From contig BPJS01000001.1 of assembly GCA_026004735.1 (NCBI GenBank), positions 4,606,859-4,670,858 on the forward strand: a DNA stretch of 64,000 nt, written 5' to 3'. The notes under the pieces were generated by a model. The model was not told where the DNA came from, did not search any database, and worked only from the letters and a program-made list of their open reading frames with translations. The stretch comes from Isosphaeraceae bacterium (lineage in GTDB: Bacteria; Planctomycetota; Planctomycetia; Isosphaerales; Isosphaeraceae). The position numbers and the translations under genes are program-made. Shown here in pieces: positions 32,597 through 41,734 of this stretch. Each line of letters opens with the position of its first letter. The first letter of the stretch is position 1.

Positions 32597-33202
32597 ATGA
32601 TCCGGCATGAGCTGGGGGCGGGCAAGCGGATCGAGCTGGTCGAGGGGGATATCACGCACCAGGCGGTGGACGCGATTGTCAACGCAGCGAATCGGACGCT
32701 GCTGGGAGGTGGGGGAGTCGATGGGGCGATCCATCGCGCTGGGGGGCCGGAGATCTTGGAGGCTTGCCGCGCGTTGCGGGCGACGACGCACCGGGACGGA
32801 TTGTCGACGGGGCAGGCCGTGATGACGACCGCCGGGCGGATGCCGGCGCGGGCGGTGATCCACACGGTCGGGCCGATATACGTCGATGGACGGCACGGGG
32901 AACCGGAGGCGCTGGCGTCGTGCTATCGGGAGAGTCTGCGGTTGGCGGAGGCGGCGGGGATGAAGTCGGTGGCGTTCCCGGCGATCTCGACGGGGGCGTA
33001 CGGCTACCCGTTGGCCGAGGCGGCGGCGATTGCCGTGGAGGCGATCGTCGAGGAACTAGGCAGGTGCCGGGCGGTGGAGCACGTGCGGCTGGTGGTGCGA
33101 GGAGCGGAGGCCCTGGAGCAGTTTGCGGCGGCGGCCCGGCGGCGGCTGGGGGGTGAGCCGGACTTCGGTGCGACTGGAGTTGAACGGCCCGGCGGGATAT
33201 AG
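32597..33202 (+). CDS. Macrodomain protein (ADP-ribose/O-acetyl-ADP-ribose hydrolase type)
   Basis: 201 residues from ATG 32597, with AGGAG 8-12 bases upstream. It is a MacroD/YmdB-type domain with VEGDITHQAVDAIVNAANR (adenine- and ribose-binding loop), the Gly-rich GGGGVDGAIHRAGGPE loop and the phosphate-binding AISTGAYGYPLAEAA loop. Such proteins remove ADP-ribose from acidic residues or deacetylate O-acetyl-ADP-ribose. The last 20 residues are an added tail. It lies 150 bp after psuG and 101 bp before the RbsD/FucU gene, all on one strand. Confidence 0.92.
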   Translation: MIRHELGAGKRIELVEGDITHQAVDAIVNAANRTLLGGGGVDGAIHRAGGPEILEACRALRATTHRDGLSTGQAVMTTAGRMPARAVIHTVGPIYVDGRHGEPEALASCYRESLRLAEAAGMKSVAFPAISTGAYGYPLAEAAAIAVEAIVEELGRCRAVEHVRLVVRGAEALEQFAAAARRRLGGEPDFGATGVERPGGI

Positions 33203-33203
33203 T
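33175..33203 (+). promoter_or_regulatory. Weak candidate promoter before the RbsD/FucU gene
   Basis: TATAGT (33198-33203) is a good -10 match (5/6), with a poor -35 (TGGAGT, 33175-33180) at 17-bp spacing. It overlaps the stop region of the macrodomain gene and would give a leader of about 95 bases. Confidence 0.25.
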
Positions 33204-33303
33204 GAATACGGTTCCTGGCAACGGCCTACGCGGCGAGTCCAAGTGCTTCGGCGTGGACCGGTTGCGTCTCGACCGTAGATCCTCTGACAGAGACAACCTA
33301 CTG

Positions 33304-33699
33304 ATGAAGCGAGGCGGCATTCTCAATCCGTCGATCTGCTCGCTCTTGGCCGAGCTGGGTCACGGGGACGAACTGCTCATTGTTGACGCGGCGTACCCGA
33401 TTCCGCCGGATAGTCATGTGATTGACTTGACGGTGACGCCGGGGATTCCGCGGTTTTTGGACGTCTTGCGGGCGGTGGCCGAAGAGCTGGTCATTGAGGG
33501 GGTGACGCTGGCGCAGGAGACCAGCGAAGAGAGCCCGAAGCTGTACCAGGAAGTGCTCCGGATCGTGGGGGATGTGGACGTGGACGAGGTTCCGCACCAC
33601 GAGTTCAAGGAGCAGTCCGAGGACGTGAAGGGGATTTTGCGAACGGCCGAGTTTACGCCCTACGCGAACATCCGCATCACGTGCGGGAGTGCGTTTTGA
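33304..33699 (+). CDS. RbsD/FucU family sugar mutarotase
   Basis: 131 residues from ATG 33304; the longer upstream frame adds 34 residues with no family character. The start MKRGGILNPSICSLLAELGH is typical of RbsD, with the catalytic His in LGHGD. IVDAAYPIP follows, and the C-terminal TPYANIRITCGSAF matches the family's tyrosine-containing end. RbsD interconverts pyranose and furanose forms of ribose; FucU interconverts fucose anomers. The two cannot be separated with confidence by eye, though neighbouring ribosyl enzymes favour ribose. Confidence 0.88.
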   Translation: MKRGGILNPSICSLLAELGHGDELLIVDAAYPIPPDSHVIDLTVTPGIPRFLDVLRAVAEELVIEGVTLAQETSEESPKLYQEVLRIVGDVDVDEVPHHEFKEQSEDVKGILRTAEFTPYANIRITCGSAF

Positions 33700-33938
33700 A
33701 GCGTGGGGGCTGGGGCGGCCCAGCGTGGATGAGACAAATGTCGTGTCTCATGGAGCAACTTGACCGGTTGGGTGTTCGGCTTAAGATTGGGGATAATTTG
33801 GGAGAGCCAGGCGGCCGTGGGACTGATCGTTGGGATTGGTTCCGAGGCGGTCGCGTGAACGGCTGAACGAGTCTCGCGTCCTGAGGCGGCCCGGTCCGGG
33901 CAGGGAGGCGAGGCCGCGGCCGCCGGAGTGGCCCGCAT

Positions 33939-35318
33939 ATGACCGCACTGCCGAGGCTGGCCTTGGCGACATCGGCCGCGGGACCTGAGCCGGGCGTTGC
34001 GGCGGTGGCGTTGCTTTCGGGTCTGAGCCGATTGGGCTGGCGGGTGCAGCACTTTCGGTCGTGGGCCTGTCCGGTGACGCGGCAGGTTGTTGGTCCGATC
34101 ACGGGTCTGCCGGGCCGGCACCTGGATGCGTGGTTGATGCCGCCGGCGATTTGCGCGGGGGTGTTTTGGCGCGGGTCGCGGGGAAGCGACCTGGCGGTGG
34201 TGGAGGGGACGCTGGAGGAGCCGGTGGCGGCGCCGGTGGTGGACCTGGCGCGGTTGCGGGATTATTCGTACCGGCCGGGGCGGTTGGGGCCGTTGATTGA
34301 GTTGTTGGATTTGCCGCGGGTGGCGGTGGTGGATTGCCGGGGTTGGGCGGAGCCGCACCTGCCCTACATTCCGGATTGGGCCGAGGCGGTGATTTTCGAC
34401 GGGGTGGAGCAGCCGGAGCTGTTTGAGCTGCTTGGGAAGCTGGTCCGGCATGTGCGCGGATTGCCGGTTCTGGGCGGGGTGGAGGCGTTGCCGGGTCTGC
34501 GGGACGAATTTGCGGAGCTGCCGCTCGGCAGTCCGCTCCCGGAGGCGATGCTGGAGCGGCTGGGGCGGAGTTTTCTGCGGTTTGCGGATTTGGAGGCGAT
34601 CGCGGCGGTGGCGGGGCGGCCGTATGAGGTTCCGGGAGGGATGGAGGAGGGGGGGAAGCCTCGGGTCAGGCACCGGGTGGCGTATGCTATGGATGAAGCG
34701 TTTGGGGGATATTACCCGGATACGCTCGAGGCGTTGGAGGCCTTGGGGGCGGAGCTGGTTGAGTTTTCGCCGCTGCGGGATGGAGGGCTGCCATCGGGGG
34801 TGGATCTGGTGATGATTGGGTGCGGGATTCCGGATCGCTTCGTGGCGGAGCTCTCGGCCAACCACAGCTTGCTGCTGGAGTTGAGGGCCCGGACGTGCCG
34901 GGGTTTGCGGATTTACGCTGAGGGAGGCGGAGCGGCGTATCTGGGGCGGTCGATGATTGTGGAGGGGCGGTCGTACGGCGGTGCGGGGATCTTGCCATTT
35001 GATGCCCGGCTCCGTTCCGAACCGGCGTGGCCGGAGCCGGTGGAACGGGTGACGTCGCAGGATGGGTGGTTGGGTCCGCGGGGAACGGTCGTGAGGGGAT
35101 ACACGGCCTATCGTTGGGAATTGACGCCGGCGCCTGAGCCGGAGGACTGTCCGCGGCGTTCGGGGACGCTGACGGCCGAGGGTGACGTCTATTTCCGGTG
35201 CAACGCGGTGGGGAGTCTGGTGCATCTGCATTTGCCAGCTCTGCCCGAGATCGTGCGGGCCTTCGGCGGTCTGGCGGCCGCGGGGACGGGCCGGGCCGCC
35301 CAAGGGGGGCGGACCTGA
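33939..35318 (+). CDS. CbiA/CobB-like protein with degenerate P-loop and no glutaminase cysteine
   Basis: 459 residues with the layout of cobyrinate a,c-diamide synthase: an N-terminal dethiobiotin-synthetase-like domain and a C-terminal class I glutaminase-like domain. The join is well conserved (YAMDEAFGGYYPDTLEALEA, then GAELVEFSPLRDGGLP). However, the N-terminal P-loop GTGSGVGKT is replaced by SAAGPEPGVAAVAL, with no GKT/S. The amidotransferase block reads YAEGGGAAYL, so Gly (about residue 329) sits where the catalytic Cys of YAECGGLMYL belongs. The final HLH block is kept (SLVHLHLPALPE). No other cobalamin gene is nearby. It is probably not an ATP- and glutamine-dependent amidase; a binding or regulatory role is possible. 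Confidence 0.8.
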   Translation: MTALPRLALATSAAGPEPGVAAVALLSGLSRLGWRVQHFRSWACPVTRQVVGPITGLPGRHLDAWLMPPAICAGVFWRGSRGSDLAVVEGTLEEPVAAPVVDLARLRDYSYRPGRLGPLIELLDLPRVAVVDCRGWAEPHLPYIPDWAEAVIFDGVEQPELFELLGKLVRHVRGLPVLGGVEALPGLRDEFAELPLGSPLPEAMLERLGRSFLRFADLEAIAAVAGRPYEVPGGMEEGGKPRVRHRVAYAMDEAFGGYYPDTLEALEALGAELVEFSPLRDGGLPSGVDLVMIGCGIPDRFVAELSANHSLLLELRARTCRGLRIYAEGGGAAYLGRSMIVEGRSYGGAGILPFDARLRSEPAWPEPVERVTSQDGWLGPRGTVVRGYTAYRWELTPAPEPEDCPRRSGTLTAEGDVYFRCNAVGSLVHLHLPALPEIVRAFGGLAAAGTGRAAQGGRT

Positions 35319-35611
35319 GCCGGATCGAGTGGCACGGCCCGGCTGTGACGGTCGGCCCGAGGCATCGGGCGAAGCGCGGATGGACCGGGGGCGGCTAAGT
35401 CAGTGGGCCGCGGCGGCGCAGGGATCGACCCGTCGGAACACGGTTGACGCTCTTCCAGGAGAGGTGGGAGCGCAGAACTGCCGGGATTTGTCTTGAGACA
35501 AGCGAGCCAGGTTTCGTTAGACTAATGGTCCTGCCGGAAGTCCGTCCTGCCTCGTCGATTCCCCCAAAAGGCCGCCCCGCCTGGACCGGCCTGAACGCGA
35601 GAGACAAGCCC
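35319..35611. other. Intergenic region before the DUF1592 gene with candidate promoter
   Basis: 293 bp without a supported gene. TTGAGA (35493-35498) and TAGACT (35518-35523) are 19 bp apart, slightly long for a promoter. The frame of the next gene is open through this region, but it lacks family sequence before 35612. Confidence 0.35.
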
Positions 35612-37951
35612 GTGCGCTGGCCGATTTGCCGATCGCTTGCGATGCTTGCGGCCCTAGGATTCGGGGCCTGTGCCGTCTCGGGCCAGGAGGAGCCGGGCGG
35701 CGATCCCTTCCAGCGGACGATGTGGCCGCTTTTGGAACAGTATTGCGTGGACTGTCATGCGGAAGGGACGGCCGAAGGGGGGATCGCGCTGGACATCTAT
35801 GCCGATCAGCGAGCGGCCGTCGAGGATGGCCGGACCTGGTTGAAGGTTTTGGATGTGCTGGAGGGGCGGATCATGCCGCCGGCGGATCAGCGGCAGCCGA
35901 CGCTCGCTGAGTTGGAGACGATGATTGGATGGATCGAGCGGGAGTATCTGACAGCGCGGCGGGATCGGGCCAGGGCGGTGCCGGGGGTCGTGTTGCGGCG
36001 GCTGAACCGGGTCGAGTACGACAACACGATTCACGATTTGCTGGGCTTGGATTTGGGGCTGGCCGCGGAGCTGTTTCCGCCGGATGAGATCAGTTTTGGG
36101 TACGACAATGTGGGGTCGGCGCTGAGTGTTTCGCCGGTGCACGTTGAGAAGTATCTGGAGGCAGCCGAGCGTGCCCTGGAGGCGGCGATTGTGCTGCCGG
36201 ATCCGGGGGAGGCGGCGCCGATCGAGTTGATCGGTCTGCGGACGTATCCGCTGCCGCCCGACGGCGCGGTGGAGTTTGAGCATCGGCTGAACCCGGGACG
36301 CTATCTGGTGGATTTCAGCCTGGTCCGGGTGGGGATCCCGGAGACGGTGGCACCGCCGCGGCTGGAGGTGGGATTCGGAACCGACGGCCGGACGCTGGAG
36401 GCGGTGCGGGTTCAGGACGAGACGGTGGTGTATCGGTTTTGGATCGAGGTTTTCGAGGGTGATCGGCAGGTGCGGGTGGCGCTTGCGCCGGGCGAGGCCG
36501 AGGGGCCAAGCGTGAAGCCGGTTGGCGTGCTGTCCAATGTCAGCGGCGATCAGCGGTATGGCTCGCAGGTGGGTTTGCATGTGGACAGCATGGTGGTACG
36601 CGGACCGGTGGCATGGGATCCAGAGCGGCTGCCGGCGGCACATCGGGCGATTCTGTTTCGGGAGCCGGGCGCGGGCGATGCTGGTCGGCTGGAGGCGGCG
36701 CGAGCGATCATCGAGCGGTTTGCGAGCCGGGCCTGGCGTCGGCCGGCGCCGGCCGAGGAACTGGAGCGGGTTCTCGAGCTCTACGGCGAGGCGAATCGGC
36801 AGGGAGAGAGTTTTGAGCGATCGATTCAGGTGGCGCTGACGATGGTGCTGATCTCGCCGCGGTTTTTGTATCTGATCGAACCGGCCGGGGAGGCGGGGGA
36901 TCGGCCGCTGGACGACTACGAACTGGCCAGCCGTCTGGCCTATTTTCTCTGGGCGGGTCCGCCGGACGAGCCGCTGCTCGAGGAGGCGGGCCGAGGGACG
37001 TTGCGAGCCCATCTACGGTCGCAGGTGGAGCGGATGCTGGCCGACGCCCGCTCGGACCGGTTTGTGGCCAATTTTGCGGGACAATGGCTCCAACTGCGGC
37101 GGCTGGCGGTCGTCGATCCGGACCCGGCCCTGTTTCCGGGGGTGGACGCGGCGCTACGGGACGCGATGCGGCAGGAGACCGAGGCCACGCTTGCCTACGT
37201 CTTGCGTGAAAATCGGAGCATTTTGGAATTGCTGGATGCCGATTATACGTTTGTCAACGAGCGTCTGGCCGCACACTACGGCTTGGCGGGCGTCGAGGGG
37301 CCGGAGTTCCGCAAGGTGCGGCTGCCGGATCGGCGTCGGGGCGGTGTGCTGACGCAGGCCAGCGTCTTGACGCTGACGTCGAACCCGAACCGGACCTCGC
37401 CGGTAAAACGGGGGCAATACGTCTTGCAGCAGATCCTGGGGACGCCGCCACCGCCGCCGCCGCCAGACGTGCCGGAACTGCCCGACGACGCTCAGGCCGC
37501 CGAGCAAGCATCGTTGCGGGAACGGCTCGAGATTCACCGATCGAACCCGGCGTGTGCTTCGTGCCATCGTCAGATGGACCCGATCGGCTTTTCGCTGGAA
37601 AATTACGATGCGGTGGGCCGGTGGCGTGAGACCGATGGGGCGTTTCCGATCGATCCGTCGGGGGAGCTGGCCGGCGGCCTGGCCTTTGCTGATGCGGCGG
37701 AACTGAAGGGGCTGCTCGTGAGCCAAGCCTCGAAGAAGTTTGCGCGTGCGTTCGTCCGCAATCTGATGACGTATGCGTTGGGGCGGGGGCTGGAGGCGGA
37801 CGACCTGCCGACCGTCGAGTCGATCCGCGATCGGTTGGCCGCGGATGGGTATCGGATTCAGACAGCGATCTGGGCGATCGTGGAAAGTCCCGCGTTTCAG
37901 AACCGCGGCGCGACCGGCGCCGCGGCCATGCCGGAGGTCAGCCAACGATGA
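35612..37951 (+). CDS. Secreted planctomycete c-type cytochrome (DUF1587/1595/1592/1588/1585)
   Basis: 779 residues from GTG 35612, which gives a signal peptide (VRWPICRSLAMLAALGFGAC). The haem-binding CVDCH follows about 40 residues after the start. Domain order by recognisable blocks: DUF1587 (LRRLNRVEYDNTIHDLLGLD), DUF1595 (FASRAWRRPA and MVLISPRFLYLIEP), DUF1592 (DDYELASRLAYFLWAGPPDE and ANFAGQWLQLRRL), DUF1588 (GGVLTQASVLTLTSNPNRTS) with CASCHRQMDPIGFSLENYD, and DUF1585 (FARAFVRNLMTYALGRGLE). The second CxxCH may bind another haem. These proteins are abundant and almost confined to planctomycetes and relatives; their substrate is not established. It overlaps the next gene by 4 bp. Confidence 0.92.
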   Translation: MRWPICRSLAMLAALGFGACAVSGQEEPGGDPFQRTMWPLLEQYCVDCHAEGTAEGGIALDIYADQRAAVEDGRTWLKVLDVLEGRIMPPADQRQPTLAELETMIGWIEREYLTARRDRARAVPGVVLRRLNRVEYDNTIHDLLGLDLGLAAELFPPDEISFGYDNVGSALSVSPVHVEKYLEAAERALEAAIVLPDPGEAAPIELIGLRTYPLPPDGAVEFEHRLNPGRYLVDFSLVRVGIPETVAPPRLEVGFGTDGRTLEAVRVQDETVVYRFWIEVFEGDRQVRVALAPGEAEGPSVKPVGVLSNVSGDQRYGSQVGLHVDSMVVRGPVAWDPERLPAAHRAILFREPGAGDAGRLEAARAIIERFASRAWRRPAPAEELERVLELYGEANRQGESFERSIQVALTMVLISPRFLYLIEPAGEAGDRPLDDYELASRLAYFLWAGPPDEPLLEEAGRGTLRAHLRSQVERMLADARSDRFVANFAGQWLQLRRLAVVDPDPALFPGVDAALRDAMRQETEATLAYVLRENRSILELLDADYTFVNERLAAHYGLAGVEGPEFRKVRLPDRRRGGVLTQASVLTLTSNPNRTSPVKRGQYVLQQILGTPPPPPPPDVPELPDDAQAAEQASLRERLEIHRSNPACASCHRQMDPIGFSLENYDAVGRWRETDGAFPIDPSGELAGGLAFADAAELKGLLVSQASKKFARAFVRNLMTYALGRGLEADDLPTVESIRDRLAADGYRIQTAIWAIVESPAFQNRGATGAAAMPEVSQR

Positions 37952-39300
37952 CACGCGCATGCCGCCTGACGCGTCGCCATGTACTCCGCGGAATGGGGGC
38001 CGTGGTGGGATTGCCATGGTTGGAGAGTCTGGCCGGAGCGGCCCGCGGGGCGGGCTCGGCCGCGGCGGGGCAGCCGCCTGTGCGGCTCTGCTTCTGGTAT
38101 GTCCCCAACGGCGTGCATCTTCCGACCTGGTTTCCGTCGCGGCCGGGGGCGCTGGTCGAACTGCCCGAGACGCTCGAGCCGCTGGCCTTCGCGCGGGACT
38201 ACCTGAACACGTTCAGCAACCTGACGCATAACACGGCCTTGACCAATGGCGACACCGAGGGATGCGGCCACGGCCAGGGGGCAGCCAGCTTTCTGACCGG
38301 CGCGCAGGCGTACAAGTCGCAGGATCGGGTCAAGGTCGGGATTTCGGCCGATCAGCTCTACGCCCGCCATGTGGGGGAGGCGACCCGGCTGCCGAGCCTG
38401 GAGCTGGGCTGCGAGTCGCCGCGGTCGGGCAATGCGTTCGGCTACTCAGGGACGTACAAGACGGTCATCTCCTGGCGGAGCGCGACGACGCCGGCACCGT
38501 ACGAGCTGGATCCCAAGGTGGTCTTCGACCGGCTGTTCACCAGCCGCGAGGCGAAGCGGTCGCAGGCGACGGTCGCGGAGCGCGACGCCTATCGCAAGAG
38601 CATTCTGGATTATGTCCGAGACGACGCGGCGCGCGTGCGTGGGCGGATCGGCGTCGAGGATCGCCGCAAACTGGACCAGTATCTGACCGGAGTCCGCGAG
38701 GTCGAGCGGCGGATCCAGGCAGCGACGCCAGCAGTTCATCTGCCCGATCCGACCTTCCCGCGTCCGGCGGGCATCCCCGAGGATTTCGACGAACACCTGC
38801 GGCTGATGTGCGACCTGATGGTGCTCGCCTTCCAGACCGATAGCACCCGCGTCGCCTCGTTTATGGTGACCAAGGAAGCCACCGACCGGAACTACCCCTG
38901 GCTGGGGTTCACCGACGGCCACCACGAGCTTTCGCACCACGGCAACGAGGCCGAGAAGAACCGCAAACTCCGGGCGATCGACCGTTATCACATCTCGATT
39001 CTTGCATATATGATCGAAAAGATGATGAGCGTGGTCGAGGCCGATGGTTCGACGCTGCTGGACCAGAGCATTGTGCTCTACGGCAGCGGCATCAGCGATG
39101 GGGACCGTCACGACCATGTCAATCTGCCGGTGATCACCGTGGGCAAGGGGGGTGGGACGTTCCGGACCGGCTTGCATCACGCCTGCCGGGTCGAGACGCC
39201 GATGTCGAACTTGTTGCTGGCGATCCTTCATCAGGCGGGGGTGTCGGTGCCGCGGTTTGGCGATAGCACCGAGCCGCTACCGGGGCTGGTGGGGGCATGA
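37948..39300 (+). CDS. DUF1552 protein with twin-arginine-like leader
   Basis: 450 residues, translationally coupled to the DUF1592 gene (ATGA overlap). The N-terminus LTRRHVLRGMGAVVGLPWLE is the usual DUF1552 leader and resembles a Tat signal (R-R-x-h-L). The body has FWYVPNGVHLPTW, the HGQGAASFLTGAQAY block, SLELGCESPRSGNAFGYSG, FTDGHHELSHHGNEAEKNRK and VLYGSGISDGDRHDHVNLP, a sulfatase/alkaline-phosphatase-like set of His and Asp residues. DUF1592 and DUF1552 pairs occur many times per planctomycete genome. The shared export and operon suggest they act together at the membrane or outside, but the reaction is unknown. Confidence 0.92.
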   Translation: MTRACRLTRRHVLRGMGAVVGLPWLESLAGAARGAGSAAAGQPPVRLCFWYVPNGVHLPTWFPSRPGALVELPETLEPLAFARDYLNTFSNLTHNTALTNGDTEGCGHGQGAASFLTGAQAYKSQDRVKVGISADQLYARHVGEATRLPSLELGCESPRSGNAFGYSGTYKTVISWRSATTPAPYELDPKVVFDRLFTSREAKRSQATVAERDAYRKSILDYVRDDAARVRGRIGVEDRRKLDQYLTGVREVERRIQAATPAVHLPDPTFPRPAGIPEDFDEHLRLMCDLMVLAFQTDSTRVASFMVTKEATDRNYPWLGFTDGHHELSHHGNEAEKNRKLRAIDRYHISILAYMIEKMMSVVEADGSTLLDQSIVLYGSGISDGDRHDHVNLPVITVGKGGGTFRTGLHHACRVETPMSNLLLAILHQAGVSVPRFGDSTEPLPGLVGA

Positions 39301-39450
39301 CGCGGCGGCCGGCGTAAGCCCGGCGGGGTGGCGTCGGGGCGTGTCAGGGGGTCTTCCGGGGGTTGGGCGAGATCGCCCCGGGGTTTAGGCGGTGATGCTC
39401 CGAGAGGGAGGAGGGGATCGCGAGAGCGGCGAGCGACGAGAAAAGAACCG

Positions 39451-41631
39451 GTGGAGTCGGCGAACGTGTGGTGTCTGCTTTTGGTTATTGGGCTGGCGAC
39501 GGCGGGGTGGAGCGGGGACCAGGAGCGTGCGCCGACGGTGGAGGAGACGCTGGCGGCGCTGCGGTCGACCGATCTGGAGACCCGGCGACAAGCGGCGGTG
39601 CGGGTCCGGGAGGGGGATCGGGAGTTGCAGCGCCGGGCCTTGCCGGACTTGATTGAGATTTTGAAGCGGGAGAAGGACGGGCAAGTTCGGCTGGCGGCGT
39701 TGGACGCGGTGACGATGCTGGGTCCGGAGGCGGAGCGGGCCGTCGAGGCGTTGGCGTACACGCTGCGGACCAATTATGGGGGTCAGCAGAAGGAGGAGTT
39801 GCATCAGGATTACCGGGCGGCGTTGGCGCTGGCGGCGATCGGGGCGCCGGCGGTCGAGGCCTTGCGGGGTCTGCTCGATGCCGAGAAGGAGAGTGTCCGG
39901 GCCGAGGTGGTGATGGCGTTGGGTCGGATTGGTCCGGCGGCGGCGGCGGCGGTGCCGGATCTGATTCCGCGGCTTGGGGACCGATCGGAGCGGATTCGTC
40001 GGGAAGCGGCTGAAGCGCTGGGCCGGATTGGCCGCGTGGCGCGGGAACCGTTGATGGAAGCGGCGCGGGATGGTGAGCCAGAGGCTCGGGCGGCGGCGTT
40101 GGAGGCGTTGGGGTGGTCGGGCCAGGCGGAAGAAGGGGTCTTGGAGGCTGGGCGGTCCGGACTGAAGGATCCGGTGCCGGCGGTCCGTGCCGCGGCGGTC
40201 AACGTGCTGGGTCGGCTGGAGCCGGACGAGGAGGGATTGTCGGCGGTGCTCAGTAGCGCGCTGGGGGATCGAGACGAGGGGGTCCGGCGTGCGGCGGTCG
40301 ATGCGCTGCTCTCACGGAGCGGCTTGTTGGAACGTGTGGCCCCGACGTTGGACGGGTTGCTGGGTCACGACGAGCGGGGCGTGGTTCGGGATGCGGCCTA
40401 TCTGCTGCATCGGCTCGGTCCGGAAGCGGCGTTGCCGCGGCTGCTGGCGGCCTTGCGACGCCGGCCGCTGCATGTGGAGCCGGTGGCCGACGCGCTGGCC
40501 CTTTTGGGTCGGCCTGCGGTTGAGGGTCTGATGGTCGCCCTGGACGACGAGGAACCTGAGGTCCGCCGCGGGGCGGCGTTGGCGTTGGCGGGGATACGGC
40601 CGACGCCCAGCGGCGTCGTGGAGCGGCTGGCCCAGGGCCTAGGCGATGCGGACGCGGGCGTGCGGCAGACGTTTCTGGAGGCGTTGGGTCGACTGGGACC
40701 GCGAGCCCGGTCGGCGGTGCCGTCGGTGCGTCCGCTGTTGACCGATCAGGTGGTCGCGGTGCGGCGGACGGCGATTGATGCGCTGGCGGCGTGTGCGGGC
40801 CGGGGCGAAGCGCTGGCGTCGGACCTGGCCGCGCGGCTGGATGATCCGGAGCCCGAGGTCCGCCGACGGGCGCTGGAGGTGTTGGCGGGGCTGGGGCCTG
40901 CCGGACCAGACGTCCTGTCGGCCGTGATCGAGCGGCTCGGTCCGAGTGAGCCAGCCGAGGTGAGGCTGGCGGCTCTGGCTTACCTGGGCCAGCAGGGAGC
41001 GGTCGCCGAGTCGGCCGTAGATCGGGTCGTGCCGCTGCTGGACGAGGACGCGCTGAGGTTGGCGGCGTTGGAGACGTTGACCCAGCTTGGCCGGGGGGCG
41101 CGGTCGTCGTTGGATCGAGTGGTTCGGCTATTGGATCACGAGGAAGAGCTGGTGCGGCGGCTGGCGGTCCGGACGCTGGGCGCTGTGGAACCGGATGCCC
41201 ACGTGCTGCGTCCGCACCTGGGCCGAGCCTTGCGTGACTCGTCGAGTGAGGTGCAGCGGGCGGCCCTCCAGGCCCTGCAACGGCTTGGGCCGAGGGCGGT
41301 GATTCTCGTGCCGGAGTTGATTCGGGCGGCTGAAAACCAGCGGATCCGATCCCAGGTCGAGCGGATCCTGAGTCGGTTCGAACGAAACGGTCCGGAGGCC
41401 GGGTCGGTGCCGGAACTGGTCGGCCTGCTGGAGCACGAGTCGGAGCCGGTGCGAGTGTGGGCGGCGAAGTTTATCGGCCTGGCCGGCCCAGCAGGCCGCG
41501 AGGCGTTGCCCGCGCTGGAGCGGCTGGCGGAACACGACCCGGCGGCGAGCGTGCGCCGGGAGGCCGCGGAGTCCGTCAAACGACTCCAAGAGCCGGTGGC
41601 CTCCACCCCCGAAACCCGCGGTGAGGGTTGA
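39451..41631 (+). CDS. Secreted multi-HEAT-repeat protein
   Basis: 726 residues from GTG 39451, giving a signal peptide (NVWCLLLVIGLATAGWSG). Almost the whole protein is PBS-lyase-type HEAT repeats, roughly twenty units of the form AVPxLIxxL-x-D-x-x-x-VRRxAAxALGxIG, for example LGRIGPAAAAAVPDLIPRLG and ALARLDDPEPEVRRRALEVL-like units. There is no enzymatic domain. It follows the DUF1592/DUF1552 pair by 150 bp on the same strand. HEAT proteins next to such cytochromes may be scaffolds, but that is inference. The chosen start has no strong ribosome binding site. Confidence 0.82.
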   Translation: MESANVWCLLLVIGLATAGWSGDQERAPTVEETLAALRSTDLETRRQAAVRVREGDRELQRRALPDLIEILKREKDGQVRLAALDAVTMLGPEAERAVEALAYTLRTNYGGQQKEELHQDYRAALALAAIGAPAVEALRGLLDAEKESVRAEVVMALGRIGPAAAAAVPDLIPRLGDRSERIRREAAEALGRIGRVAREPLMEAARDGEPEARAAALEALGWSGQAEEGVLEAGRSGLKDPVPAVRAAAVNVLGRLEPDEEGLSAVLSSALGDRDEGVRRAAVDALLSRSGLLERVAPTLDGLLGHDERGVVRDAAYLLHRLGPEAALPRLLAALRRRPLHVEPVADALALLGRPAVEGLMVALDDEEPEVRRGAALALAGIRPTPSGVVERLAQGLGDADAGVRQTFLEALGRLGPRARSAVPSVRPLLTDQVVAVRRTAIDALAACAGRGEALASDLAARLDDPEPEVRRRALEVLAGLGPAGPDVLSAVIERLGPSEPAEVRLAALAYLGQQGAVAESAVDRVVPLLDEDALRLAALETLTQLGRGARSSLDRVVRLLDHEEELVRRLAVRTLGAVEPDAHVLRPHLGRALRDSSSEVQRAALQALQRLGPRAVILVPELIRAAENQRIRSQVERILSRFERNGPEAGSVPELVGLLEHESEPVRVWAAKFIGLAGPAGREALPALERLAEHDPAASVRREAAESVKRLQEPVASTPETRGEG

Positions 41632-41651
41632 TGCTGAACGGTCAAACCAGC

Positions 41652-41680
41652 TTGCCCGGTGCGCGATGCGAGTCTAAAAT
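41652..41680 (+). promoter_or_regulatory. Candidate promoter of the CxxCH protein gene
   Basis: TTGCCC (41652-41657), a 17-bp spacer and TAAAAT (41675-41680) match consensus at 4/6 and 5/6. The predicted transcription start near 41687 leaves a leader of about 48 bases before the chosen ATG (41735) and only about 12 before the alternative ATG (41699), which supports the inner start. Confidence 0.45.
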
Positions 41681-41734
41681 GGATCTTGTGGTCCAATTAT
41701 GGTCGGAGTGAGGCTGGCAAGGGGTGTGCGGGCG

